A stretch of 64,000 nucleotides of DNA, taken from NCBI GenBank assembly GCA_016706545.1, contig JADJJK010000023.1, forward strand, positions 62,001 to 126,000, read 5' to 3'. Origin of the DNA: Myxococcales bacterium (GTDB lineage Bacteria; Myxococcota_A; Polyangia; Haliangiales; Haliangiaceae). Shown piece after piece: positions 54,811 through 63,850 of the stretch. A program made the position numbers and the translations under genes. The notes beneath the pieces were generated by a model. The model saw nothing but the letters and a program-made list of their open reading frames with translations, was not told where the DNA came from and made no database searches. Every line of letters starts with the position of its first letter. The first letter of the stretch is position 1.

Positions 54811-56594
54811 GCTGCCCTCCGTCGCCGGGCCACCCGAGCGCGGCCAGGGCGATGGCGGCGAGCCCCGCCAGGGTCGCGGCGTAGAGCATCCAGCGGGGCC
54901 GCGCGCCGTCGGCCGCCGCCTCGGCTGCCTCCTCGAAGTCAGGCCTGGTCACCGCGGCGCGCCGGAACAGGCCGGTGCCGTCCTTGCCGTCTGCCTCCAT
55001 CGCCTTGCCGAGCGCGAAGTCCCGCCCGGCCTCGGCCTCCTTGGATCCGCCGCCTCGCGGATCGAGTCCGTACGCCTTGCTGAAGGCGGCGGCGGCCTCG
55101 TCCCACTTGTCCTGCTTTTGCAGGGCGCGGGCGTGGGACAGGTACAGCTCTGCCATCTGCGCGCGCTCGCTGCGATCGGGGTTGATGGCCAGCAGCTGAT
55201 CCATCCGGGCCGCCGCGCCGGCGAGGTCCCCCGCGGTGGCCAGCGCCTTGGCCTGGCTCCACTGCTCGGCCTCGCGCTTGGCGCGGATCCCGTCGAGGTG
55301 AGCGAACACGCGACGAGACAGCGCCTCCACGTCGACGTCCTCGTTGTCGGGGAGCTCCTCGCCCAGGAGCTCGGCCGAGGCCTTGCGCAGCTTCTCTTCT
55401 GCGAGCTCACGGTAGGTCAGCCACATCGGGGTGGCCTTCTCGGCCAGCTTGCCGCCCGGCATGACCATCTTGCGCTTGGGCGCAGGCGGCGGCGCCTTGC
55501 CGGTCACGTAGGCCAGCCAGGCGGCGCGCGCCGCGGCGCGCACGCGCGGCGAGTCCTGGTCGATGTACGAGAACACGGCGTACACCGCCTCGCGGTGACG
55601 GGTGGTGCGAAAGGCGTCGAGGATGGCGATGAGCAAGGACTCGTCGGCGGTGGCCGCGGTCAGGGCCTTGCTGGGCTCCTGGCGATCGAGGCGCTCGAGC
55701 TGGTAGGTGGCGTAGCGGCGGCGGTCTCCTTCGCCCTGCGATTCCAGCGTCAGCACCGGGATCGCGCGCGCCTCCATCTTGCGCAGATATCGCCCACACT
55801 CGTCGCGATAGATCATGGTCGCGGCGTCGAAGGCGGCGTCAAAGAGCGGCGCCGCGGCGCGCGGATCTCTGGCTGCCGCCAGCGCGCGCAGCATGGCGAC
55901 GTCGACGATCACCTCGGACAGCGCCGCGGCGATCCCGTCGGCCCCGTCGGCACCCTCCGCGGGGACCGAGGCGCCGTCGCGTGCGTCCCCGCTCCCATCG
56001 TCGCCGTCGTCGTCATCGGTCTTGCGCCGCTTGTCGCGCGGCGGCTCGACCTTCGTGAGGTCCAGCGCCAGCAGGGCAGGCAGCCAGTCGACCTCGTCGT
56101 TGGCGCGCAGCTCGCTGCTCTGCTGCCGCTTGGGCTGACTGAACTTGCCGCTGGCGTCCGGCACGGCCGCGTCGATCGCCACCAGCACCGCGCGCCGCAG
56201 CGCCACGCTGGTCGCGCGCGTGCGCGCCAGCTCGGCGTCGAGCAGGGGCACGATGCGCGGCGCCAGCTCGGCGAGCTTCCGCGCGGCGGCCCCGCGCGCC
56301 TCGGCGGCGCCGGTCGCGGCCAGCGTGGCGAGGAGCTGCCTTGCCGCCGCGACATCCGCGGGGCTTGGGGCCTGCTCTTGCAGGCCGGGGGGACGATCGC
56401 GTTTCGGCGGGTTTGGCCTCGGGTTTGGCCTCGGTTCTGGCCTCGGTTCTGGCCTCGGGTTTGGCTCTATCTTCGGTTTTGGCTTCGGCCTGGGCCCACG
56501 CCTTGGGCGTGCCGGCCAAGAGCGCCGCCACCAGCGCGGTTGCGGTGGCCACGCAGAGAACGCTGCCTCGCCAGGGAGATCCAGGGACTGCCAT
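54807..56594 (-). CDS. exported HEAT/TPR-like protein with C-terminal membrane helix, two frameshifts
   Basis: About 595 residues from ATG 56594. The signal peptide (SVLCVATATALVAALLAGTPKAWAQ) is followed by a repeat of Ala-Lys-Pro-Glu/Arg-Thr-Glu (EARTEAKPEAKPAET). The body from LQEQAPSPADVAAARQLLATLAATG is in a second frame, so one surplus base lies in the GGGGGG at 56387-56392. It is HEAT-like up to about residue 330, then TPR-like (DLAGAAARMDQLLAINPDRSERAQMAELYLSHA in order), and ends in a transmembrane helix. Near 54833-54835 a missing base would give a basic tail and a stop overlapping tmk (GTGA). Probably an envelope scaffold. Confidence 0.65.
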
Positions 56595-56691
56595 GCCGCA
56601 GTTGGTAGCGGATTCCGACGACACTCGCAAGGCGCGCCGAGGTCCGCAAGCCAGGCGGCGTGCAGCCGAAACCGTGCCGCCGGCCGCCGCG

Positions 56692-56763
56692 GACCGGGCC
56701 GAAAAGCCGGCTGCCGACCGGGCCGAAAAGCCGGCCGCGGACCGGGCCAGAAAACGAGGCGAG
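56692..56763. repeat. 24-bp tandem repeat, intergenic
   Basis: Three copies of a 24-bp unit starting GACCGGGCCGAAAAGCCGG; the third is degenerate. It lies between the divergent-looking HEAT gene start and the PilZ stop. A frame through it is possible but unsupported. Confidence 0.7.
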
Positions 56764-56853
56764 GCGCTCATCCCAGTGCAACGCGCGACCTGCCCAACTT
56801 GCTCCGTCGTTTTCCTGCGCCAGGCCAGCGCCAGGAGCGCGGGTCAGTGCGGG

Positions 56854-57528
56854 TCAGTGCAGGACGGCGCGGGCGGTCGCGGTGTGGTCGCTCTTGCCGT
56901 CGGCGCTGTTCGCGCTGTCCGACGCCGAGGAGTCGAGGAACTCGAAGAAGCGGAGGCCGACCGCGCGCGCGCTGTCGCTCTCGCGACCGCCGGTGAAGTT
57001 CAGGTAGTGGTGGTGCTTCACCTCGGCGCGCGCCACGATCTCATCGAGGCGTCCATCTTCGTGCAGGTTGCGGAAGTGGACGGTGACCTGGCTACCCAGC
57101 GGCGGCGCGTAGCTCATCTCGACCAGGATCCCGCCGGTGGAGATGTTGCGCGCGATGGCGTGGGTGTCTCCAAACAGCTCGCTGCCGATGACCACCAGGA
57201 ACGCCTTGTCGAACCGGGTGTGGATGCGCTTCTCGCTCCCGGCCGGCGCGCGCCCCCGCGACGACGACTGCGATGGGGGCTGCGACGGCGACGGATGCGG
57301 CGAGACCGGCGGAGCCTGCGCGGGCTCGGCGCGCGCCCCGGCAGGTGGCTTCGCTACCTCCGCGTTGGGCTCCGCGTTGGGCGCGGCGCACGAGGCTCCC
57401 AGCGCGAAGTCTCGGCGGTCGTCGCCGCCCTTGCGGTCGTCTGGGAGATCTCGGAGCACCGTGGACAGTCCGGGGAACGGGCGAGCTTTCACGAAATAAT
57501 GATCAGAGAGGTCAGGCAATGAAGTCAA
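56854..57528 (-). CDS. PilZ-domain protein
   Basis: 224 residues. A Pro/Ser/Ala-rich N-terminus leads to a PilZ domain with the RxxxR-type segment EKRIHTRFDK and the NISTGGILVEM motif (D/N-x-S-x-x-G), both needed for cyclic-di-GMP binding. HFRNLHEDGRLDEIVARAEVKHHHY and LRFFEFL finish the barrel. It is probably a c-di-GMP receptor that controls motility or envelope functions. Confidence 0.85.
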   Translation of the reverse strand: MTSLPDLSDHYFVKARPFPGLSTVLRDLPDDRKGGDDRRDFALGASCAAPNAEPNAEVAKPPAGARAEPAQAPPVSPHPSPSQPPSQSSSRGRAPAGSEKRIHTRFDKAFLVVIGSELFGDTHAIARNISTGGILVEMSYAPPLGSQVTVHFRNLHEDGRLDEIVARAEVKHHHYLNFTGGRESDSARAVGLRFFEFLDSSASDSANSADGKSDHTATARAVLH

Positions 57529-57680
57529 ACAACTTACCTGTGCCTACATGAGGAGTCTTCGGCTATTGATTCACCTATAGAAGGATCGCAGGCGGATGAC
57601 GCCGCGCGGCGATCCCAGCGATGGCAGGGATCCAAATGAGCTGGCAAGGCGCGCAGGACACCCTGGTAGATTGGCGCGTG

Positions 57681-58535
57681 ATGCGCTTCGCGCTGGCATG
57701 CTCGCTTGCTCTCGCCGTCCTGGCGAGCGCGCCGGCGCAGGCCCAGCCTCGGTCCGTCGTGGCCACCGTCGCGCGCTCCGAGCCGCCGTGGCTGGGCCTG
57801 CTGCGGCCGCGCCAGGGCTCGCTGGGTGTGCAGGTCGTCGAGGTGTACGAGGACTCCGGGGCGGCGGCGGCCGGCCTCTTGCCCGGCGACGAGCTCCTCT
57901 TTGTCGACGACTTCCCGGTCACCAATGTCGCCGAGCTGGTGATGGTGGTGCGGCGGTACGTCGTCGGGGATGAGGTGCTGGTTCGGGCGCTGCGGGCAGG
58001 GGCGGAGCTGCGCCTGAAGGTCACGCTCGGCGCGCGCGTCGATGACCGCGAGCTCCTGCATCGGCGGCTGGTGGGCAAGCCCGCCCCTTCGGCGCGCTTG
58101 CATCTGGTCCAGGACGACCGCGAGATCGATCCCAGCGCCGCGCGAGGCAAGGTGGTCTTGCTCGCGTGGTTTCATACCCGGTGCGATGGCTGCGGCGCGC
58201 TGATCTCGGAGCTGACGCGGCGGCCTGGCCTGCTCCGGGAGGTCGAGGTCGCGGCGGTCACCGTGGCCGAGCCGGCGCTGCTATCCACCTACCTGGCGCG
58301 CTCGGCGATCAGCGTGCCGGTGGCGCTGGCCCAGGACGAGGCGTTCGAACAGTACGGGCTGCTGGGCGGCAGCGCGGATACCGCGGTGGCGTTCGTGGTC
58401 ATCGATCGCAACGGCATCGTGCGCATGGCGGCTGCCATCGACGCGCGGGAGCTCGAGGCCGCGCAGGCCTCGCAGGCCTCGGTGGAGGACGTCATCGCAG
58501 GCGCGCGCCGCCTGCTGCGCGACCGGCGCTGGTAG
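57681..58535 (+). CDS. exported PDZ-thioredoxin fusion
   Basis: 284 residues from ATG 57681 (GTG 57678 is adjacent). The signal peptide (MRFALACSLALAVLASAPAQA) is followed by a PDZ domain (about residues 38-118: LGVQVVEVYEDSGAAAAGLLPGD), then a thioredoxin-like domain with Cys168-Asp-Gly-Cys171 in FHTRCDGCGALI. Later VALAQDEAFEQYGLLGG and FVVIDRNGIVR match TlpA/AhpC-like folds. It would act in the periplasm, with the PDZ recruiting a substrate. The fusion order is unusual. Confidence 0.78.
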   Translation: MRFALACSLALAVLASAPAQAQPRSVVATVARSEPPWLGLLRPRQGSLGVQVVEVYEDSGAAAAGLLPGDELLFVDDFPVTNVAELVMVVRRYVVGDEVLVRALRAGAELRLKVTLGARVDDRELLHRRLVGKPAPSARLHLVQDDREIDPSAARGKVVLLAWFHTRCDGCGALISELTRRPGLLREVEVAAVTVAEPALLSTYLARSAISVPVALAQDEAFEQYGLLGGSADTAVAFVVIDRNGIVRMAAAIDARELEAAQASQASVEDVIAGARRLLRDRRW

Positions 58536-58574
58536 CGAGCTGCGCTGCCAGGCTGCGAGGTGTATGGTCTCGCC

Positions 58575-59111
58575 ATGCCGGTCGTGCGCGCCTTTGATGG
58601 CCTCGTCCCCGTGATCGATCCTTCCTGTTTCCTCGCCGAGACCGCGGTCGTGGTCGGAGACGTGGTGCTCGGCGCTGGCTCCTCGGTCTGGTACGGCGCC
58701 GTGCTGCGCGGAGACGTGATGGCGATTCGCATCGGCGAGCGCACCTCGATCCAGGACAACGCCGTGGTCCACGTGACGACCGGCTTTTCCGGAACCACCA
58801 TCGGCAATGGCGTCACGGTGGGGCATGGTGCGATCATTCATGCCTGCACGATCGAGGACGACTGCCTGATCGGCATGGGGGCGATCATCCTCGATGGCGC
58901 CCGCGTTCGTCGCGGCTCCATGGTAGGCGCTGGTGCGTTGGTGCCTCCGCACACGGACATTCCGGAAGGAAGCCGAGTCCTGGGTGTACCGGCGAAAATC
59001 CGTGGCGAAGTGAGCGAGCAAGAGCGCCAATGGATCACATCTAGCGCGGCGCAATACGTCAGGTTGTCGGAGCGCTATCTTGCGAGTGAAGGACAAAGCT
59101 CGCTACGCTAG
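58575..59111 (+). CDS. gamma-class carbonic anhydrase-like protein
   Basis: 178 residues from ATG 58575. It is a left-handed beta-helix of hexapeptide repeats (VVVGDVVLGAGSSVWYGAVLRGD) with zinc histidines His66, His84 and His89 (DNAVVHVTT, TVGHGAIIHAC). The C-terminal helix starts YVRLSERYL. It belongs to the YrdA/CaiE/Cam group. Activity is plausible but not all members are active. It lies 40 bp after the PDZ-thioredoxin gene. Confidence 0.88.
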   Translation: MPVVRAFDGLVPVIDPSCFLAETAVVVGDVVLGAGSSVWYGAVLRGDVMAIRIGERTSIQDNAVVHVTTGFSGTTIGNGVTVGHGAIIHACTIEDDCLIGMGAIILDGARVRRGSMVGAGALVPPHTDIPEGSRVLGVPAKIRGEVSEQERQWITSSAAQYVRLSERYLASEGQSSLR

Positions 59112-59262
59112 CGCTCATGCTGGGAAGTGTTGCTTGGTGCCGCGGGCGCTCGAGGGCAGGGCAGGCGGTAGGTCGCGAGGGGATCGCTTTCTGCGTCGCG
59201 CGGAGCGCAGGGGCTGCATGGAATGCATCGAACGTCCACGTGGCGCGTCCAAGGGCGCGGTG

Positions 59263-60129
59263 ATGCCTCCTCGTGGGTTCTTTCGTGGTGTCGGTTCGTG
59301 GGCCGCGCTCATCGTGCTGGCGCTGTCGCTCGTTGGCGCGTCGGCTCGCGCCGACGGCGTGGACACGCTGATCTCCCAGCTCGACAACACCTCGGAGAAG
59401 GTCAGGTTGTCCGCCGTGCTGTCGCTGACCAAGCTCGGGGATGCGCGCGCCATCTCGCCGCTGGCTCGGACGCTGGCCAGCGATGGCAATCGCAACGTGC
59501 GCAGCGCCGCGGCTGTTGGTCTGGCCAAGGTGGTCACCGAGAAGACCCCAGCCGAGACTCGCAAGACCGTGCTCGACGTCCTGACCACCGCCGCCGCCGA
59601 CGACGGCAGCTCGCTGGTCCGCAAGCAAGCGGAGGCCGCGCGGGTCACCATCGCCGCGCTGGACGAGGCCGCCGGTGCGACCGGCAAGATCTATATAGAG
59701 ATCGGCCCCATGGCTACCAAGTCCGCCACTGGCATGGATGCCAAGCTCAAGGAATTGATGAGAAAAACTACCCAGAAGACGCTGGGTAAGTCGGCTCCGG
59801 ACATGATGACCACCTGGCCCGGCGGAAAGCCGAGCAAGGCGCAGCTAGCCAAGCAGGGGGTGGCTGGATTCTACGTCGATGGCACTTTGACCGAGATCAA
59901 AGCCAAAGAAAAAGGCGCTTCCACCTTGGTCTCGTGCAAAATCAGCTTGCTGATAGCCACCTACCCCGAAAAGAGCATGTTCGCATTTCTCCAAGGCAGC
60001 GCGTCTGTCTCCGCATCTCAGTCCGCGCAGGACGTCGAGCTGGCGCATCAGGATTGCGTGTCCGCGGTGATCGAGGACATGATCGCCCGCAAGGCGGTGG
60101 CAGCATTGCAGGCAAAGGCGGGAGAATAG
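59263..60129 (+). CDS. exported HEAT-repeat-like protein
   Basis: 288 residues from ATG 59263. A signal peptide (VGSWAALIVLALSLVGASARAD) is followed by three HEAT-type helices (DTLISQLDNTSEKVRLSAVLSLTKLGD, ISPLARTLASDGNRNVRSAAAVGLAKV). The beta-rich C-terminal domain (IYIEIGPMATKS ... GVAGFYVDGTLTEIKAKEKG) is not recognised. It is 2 bp upstream of the HAMP gene pair and probably functions with them. Confidence 0.75.
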   Translation: MPPRGFFRGVGSWAALIVLALSLVGASARADGVDTLISQLDNTSEKVRLSAVLSLTKLGDARAISPLARTLASDGNRNVRSAAAVGLAKVVTEKTPAETRKTVLDVLTTAAADDGSSLVRKQAEAARVTIAALDEAAGATGKIYIEIGPMATKSATGMDAKLKELMRKTTQKTLGKSAPDMMTTWPGGKPSKAQLAKQGVAGFYVDGTLTEIKAKEKGASTLVSCKISLLIATYPEKSMFAFLQGSASVSASQSAQDVELAHQDCVSAVIEDMIARKAVAALQAKAGE

Positions 60130-60131
60130 AG

Positions 60132-61103
60132 ATGAGCAACGGCGCTCCAACGCCCGTGTCTCCTTCGAGCGATAGCCGCGCGTACAAGCGGAGCTGGAAG
60201 AACCTGCTCATCAACAAGCAGGTGCAGCTCCGCTTCACGTTGTTCATGGTGGGGCTGTCCGCGGTGCTGATGACGCTGCTGGGCATCTGGGTCAAGCGCG
60301 TCGCAGACAACACCACGGAGGTCGGGCTGGCGCGGGTCCGCGGGGAGCTTTGCCCGCCGATGCCCCAGAACGACGAGCTGGGCAACGAGCCGGAGGGAGC
60401 GCTGCCGGCGACGCCGGTGGAGTCCGACCTGGCGCCAAGCGCGCCGACGAGCGGCAGCGCGGACGGCGCCGATGGTGCCGCGGGCGCGGTTGACGGTTCC
60501 GGCGCCGAGCCAGGCCCGCAACCGGGGCTGGATCCGTCGGTGCCCTCCGAGGTCGCGGATCCGAGCGCGCCGCCTGCCGCTTCGACCGCGGAGCCCGAGC
60601 GGCGCGCGCGGGTACAGATCGACGAGAGCTCCATGACCATGACGCCGGCGGCGCCAAAAGACGTCCGCGCGCGCGTGCAGGCGCACAAAGAGTGCGAGGT
60701 GCGACAGGCCGGGCTCATCAAGGATCTCGAAGATCGTCGGCGCAACATCGTATGGATCCTGTTCGCGACCGGGATCTTCCTCTGCGGAGGCCTCGCGTTC
60801 TACGGCATCAAGATGACCCACCGGGTGGCCGGGCCGCTGCACAAGATAAGCCTCTACTTCGCCAAGATGCGCGAAGGTCGATATGGCCCGGTGTATCCGC
60901 TGCGCAAGGGCGACGAGCTGATGGAGTTCTACGAGCACTTCAAGGCCGCCCACGCCGGGGTGCGCAAGGCGGAGACCGCCGACGTCACGCGCATGCGCGC
61001 CGTGGTGGAGGCCAGCGGTCGCGGGCCGCACGACCCCGAGCTCACCAAGGTGCTCACCGAGCTGCAGGCGGCCATCGAGCGCAAGGAGAAGTCCCTTGAG
61101 TGA
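60132..61103 (+). CDS. HAMP-domain membrane protein with periplasmic Pro/Ala loop, no output domain
   Basis: 323 residues from ATG 60132. The first transmembrane helix is LRFTLFMVGLSAVLMTLLGIW. A long Pro/Ala/Asp/Ser periplasmic loop follows (about residues 55-200), then a second helix (IVWILFATGIFLCGGLAFYGI). A HAMP follows (MTHRVAGPLHKISLYFAKMREG), and a short coiled-coil tail. No kinase, MCP or GGDEF domain is present, so it may act by contact. It is a paralogue of the next gene, and overlaps it by 8 bp. Confidence 0.75.
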   Translation: MSNGAPTPVSPSSDSRAYKRSWKNLLINKQVQLRFTLFMVGLSAVLMTLLGIWVKRVADNTTEVGLARVRGELCPPMPQNDELGNEPEGALPATPVESDLAPSAPTSGSADGADGAAGAVDGSGAEPGPQPGLDPSVPSEVADPSAPPAASTAEPERRARVQIDESSMTMTPAAPKDVRARVQAHKECEVRQAGLIKDLEDRRRNIVWILFATGIFLCGGLAFYGIKMTHRVAGPLHKISLYFAKMREGRYGPVYPLRKGDELMEFYEHFKAAHAGVRKAETADVTRMRAVVEASGRGPHDPELTKVLTELQAAIERKEKSLE

Positions 61104-61788
61104 CGACCTGTCCATCGCGACCGCTGCGCTCGACGGCGCCGGCAACACCAAGCGCCAGCCGCCGCGCACGGATCCCACCGGTTCTCATCCGGCATACCGG
61201 CGCCGCATCGCCAACTACCTGCTCGACAAGCGCCTGCAGCTTCGCTACGTGGTGGTGGTCACGCTCCTGTCCGCCATCATCTGCGGCGTGCTCGGCACGC
61301 TGATCTACCGCCAGGAGCAGCAGGCCTCTTCCGTGCTCGAGGAAGACCTCAAGGCGCTCACCGATGGAGACGCGAGCTTGCGCGAGTTCCAGGCGGAGGT
61401 CGCGCGTGACATGGAGTCCCGCGACCGCGCGCTGGTGGCGAAGATGATCGCCGCGGGCTTTGGTCTGGTGCTGATCCTGTCGGTGTATCTGGTGGTGATG
61501 ACCCACAAGGTCGCGGGCCCGCTGTACAAGATCTCGTCGTACTTCGATCGCATGGCGGCTGGGCGGTTCAGCGAGGTCTCCGCGCTACGGCGCGGCGACA
61601 TGCTGCAGGATTTCTTCTCCGGCTTTCAGGACATGAACGCAGCCATGCGCGCGCGCATGCTGGCGGACCTGGACCTCCTGGACAGGGCATGCCAGTCCGC
61701 GCGCGCCGCGAACGTGAGCGGCGAGCTGGCTGACGAGATCGGGCGCCTCGAGCAGCACCTAACGGAGCGTCGCGCCAAGCTCGCCTGA
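61096..61788 (+). CDS. second HAMP-domain membrane protein, no output domain
   Basis: 230 residues from TTG 61096, with AAGGAG at 7-nt spacing and an 8-bp overlap with the previous gene. A first helix (YVVVVTLLSAIICGVLGTLIY), a short 60-residue loop, and a second helix (LVAKMIAAGFGLVLILSVYLVV) are followed by a HAMP (MTHKVAGPLYKISSYFDRMAAG) and a coiled coil. It resembles the preceding protein but lacks its long loop. The two may form a hetero-oligomer. Confidence 0.75.
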   Translation: MSDDLSIATAALDGAGNTKRQPPRTDPTGSHPAYRRRIANYLLDKRLQLRYVVVVTLLSAIICGVLGTLIYRQEQQASSVLEEDLKALTDGDASLREFQAEVARDMESRDRALVAKMIAAGFGLVLILSVYLVVMTHKVAGPLYKISSYFDRMAAGRFSEVSALRRGDMLQDFFSGFQDMNAAMRARMLADLDLLDRACQSARAANVSGELADEIGRLEQHLTERRAKLA

Positions 61789-61799
61789 GCTGGCCGGGC

Positions 61800-61870
61800 T
61801 CGCTCCTCTTTGCGCCGCTCCTCTTTGCGCCGCTCGTCTCTTCTCGTCTCTTCTCGTCTCCTCTCGTCAC
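61800..61870 (+). repeat. pyrimidine-rich tandem repeat
   Basis: CTCCTCTTTGCGCCG appears twice, followed by several CGTCTCTT/CTCGTCTC units, in the 178-bp gap before the histidine kinase. It is a polypyrimidine tract with no coding potential. Confidence 0.6.
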
Positions 61871-61966
61871 GTCTCCGGTCGTCTCCGCGCCTCTTCGCCT
61901 TGGCACCGCCGCCGCTTTGCATCGCCGCCGCCTTGACCCGCCGTCGCCCAGGTGCAGGATCTAGGC

Positions 61967-63850
61967 ATGTCCTCGACGCAGCCCCTGCAGGATCTCGGTG
62001 AGCGCTACTGGGCCCTGGGGTTGCCGGCTGCCGCCACTAGCGCGCTCGCGCGCGCGCTGGCCATCGAGCCCGGCCCCGAGCCGGCGATTCGCCTCACCGA
62101 GATCGCGATGGCCCAGGGCGAGTCGGCGGTGGCCAAGCGCTACGCCGCGATCGCGGTGGAGCGCGCGCCGGGGCCGCAGACCCGCCTGCTCCTCGGGGCG
62201 GCGCTGCTCGCCGGCGGCGAGCTGACGGGCGCCCGGCGCGCGTTCTCCGCCGTCCTGGACGCCCGCGGCGTGACGCCCGCGCAGCGCGCGCGGGCCCACG
62301 TCGGGCTGTCGCGCGCAGCCGCCCAGGTGGGCGACGCACCCGGCGCCAGCGCGCAGGCCGGCGCCGCGCTGGAGGCGCTGGTGCCGCTTGGGCCCGAGGC
62401 GCTGGCCGTCGAGCTGCCCCTCATCGAGGAGGTCGCGGCGCTCCTGGTGGGCCACGGGCGCGGCGCCGAGGCCCTGGCCTCGCTGCCGCCGCCTGCGCCT
62501 GGGGGCAGCCCAGGTCCCTTGGGCATCGCGCTTTTGATGGCGCGCGCCACCACCGAGTCCTCGATCTCCGACGCCGCCATCGAGGCAGCGCTCGCCGCCG
62601 AGGAGGCCGCGCGGCCAACTCCGGCCATCGCCATGCGCCGCCTGGAGCGCCGCCTGCGCCGCCGGCTCAGCGATGACGAGCGCACGGCCACCATCGCCGA
62701 GCTGGAGGGGCTGGCCGAGGCCGTGCTCAGCGACGCCGGTGGCCGGCTGGAGGTCGCGGAGCGCGCGCGCGCCTGGTTCTTGCTCGCCAAGGCCTGCGAG
62801 GACGATCCGCAGCGCGGCGCGCGCGCCATGGACTCCTACCGCCGCGGCCTGGCGTTGCAACCTGGCCACGTGGAGGCAGCGTGCCGGCTGGCCCTGTTGC
62901 TTTTGGCCCGCGGCGACGCCGAGGCTGCGCTGGGCGAGATCGAGCGCGTGCTGCGCGTGGATCACGCGCATGGCACCGCGTGGCGCAACGCCGCGCGCCT
63001 GCTCGACGTGCAGAGCCCCACCGTGGCGGCGGTGGTGGGGCGGATCCTCGACGCGGCTGCCCCAGGCGCTGGCCGCGCCGCTGGCTCGGTGGCCCCGCAT
63101 CTGCTCACCGCCACCGTCGAGGTGGTCCGCCACGACGTGCTCGCCGGGGTGTACGCGCATGGCCACCGCGTCAAGAACCTGCTGGGCATCATCGGCGCGC
63201 GCGCTCGCAGCGCGCGCAAGCTGGCGCAAGAGCAGGGCGGCGACGTGGCCGATCGGCTGCGCGACCTGGAGTCAGACGTGACCTCGCTGTACGAGGAGTG
63301 GGCGCTGTACCTGCGCTCCATGCAAGAGCAGACCCCGACCGTCGAGCGCGTCCCGCTCGGGCCGTTGATGCTGGAGGTGGTGGCCGCGGCCGGCGCGCGC
63401 AACCAGCACGTGCCGATCACCATCGAGCAAGCGGCCGGGCTGCCAGACGTGCGCGGCGACCGCATGCTGCTGCGCGAGGCGCTGATGAACGTGGTGTCCA
63501 ACGCCGCCGAGGCCTGCGCCGCCACCTCGAGCGACGTCACCGTGCGCCTGCGCTCCATCGCGGCGGCGGGCGGTGGCGCGCCGCTGGTGGAGATCGAGAT
63601 CGCAGACCGTGGTCCGGGCATCGCGCGTGCGCACCTGGGCCGCCTCTTCGTCCCGGGGTTCACCACGAAGGAGACCGGCTCCGGCGTGGGCCTGGCCATC
63701 GCCGAGCGGGTGATCACCGCGCACCATGGCCGCATCTCCGTGGACAGCGCCGAGGGGCAGGGCACCACCGTCATCATCACCCTGCCCACCGACGTCTCGG
63801 TGCTGTCGGCGCTCGGCGGGATCGCGGCCAGCGCCGGGGGCCGCTCGTGA
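61967..63850 (+). CDS. TPR-containing sensor histidine kinase
   Basis: 627 residues from ATG 61967. The first 370 residues are TPR-like helices (AARALAIEPGPEPAIRLTEIAM and RGLALQPGHVEAACRLALLLLARGD). The phospho-acceptor His398 or His400 lies in VYAHGHRVKNLLGII. The ATPase has an N-box (EALMNVVSNAAEAC), G1 IADRGPGIARAHLGRLF and G2 KETGSGVGLAIA. No transmembrane segment, so it senses a cytosolic partner through the TPRs. Its stop overlaps the response regulator start (GTGA). Confidence 0.9.
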   Translation: MSSTQPLQDLGERYWALGLPAAATSALARALAIEPGPEPAIRLTEIAMAQGESAVAKRYAAIAVERAPGPQTRLLLGAALLAGGELTGARRAFSAVLDARGVTPAQRARAHVGLSRAAAQVGDAPGASAQAGAALEALVPLGPEALAVELPLIEEVAALLVGHGRGAEALASLPPPAPGGSPGPLGIALLMARATTESSISDAAIEAALAAEEAARPTPAIAMRRLERRLRRRLSDDERTATIAELEGLAEAVLSDAGGRLEVAERARAWFLLAKACEDDPQRGARAMDSYRRGLALQPGHVEAACRLALLLLARGDAEAALGEIERVLRVDHAHGTAWRNAARLLDVQSPTVAAVVGRILDAAAPGAGRAAGSVAPHLLTATVEVVRHDVLAGVYAHGHRVKNLLGIIGARARSARKLAQEQGGDVADRLRDLESDVTSLYEEWALYLRSMQEQTPTVERVPLGPLMLEVVAAAGARNQHVPITIEQAAGLPDVRGDRMLLREALMNVVSNAAEACAATSSDVTVRLRSIAAAGGGAPLVEIEIADRGPGIARAHLGRLFVPGFTTKETGSGVGLAIAERVITAHHGRISVDSAEGQGTTVIITLPTDVSVLSALGGIAASAGGRS

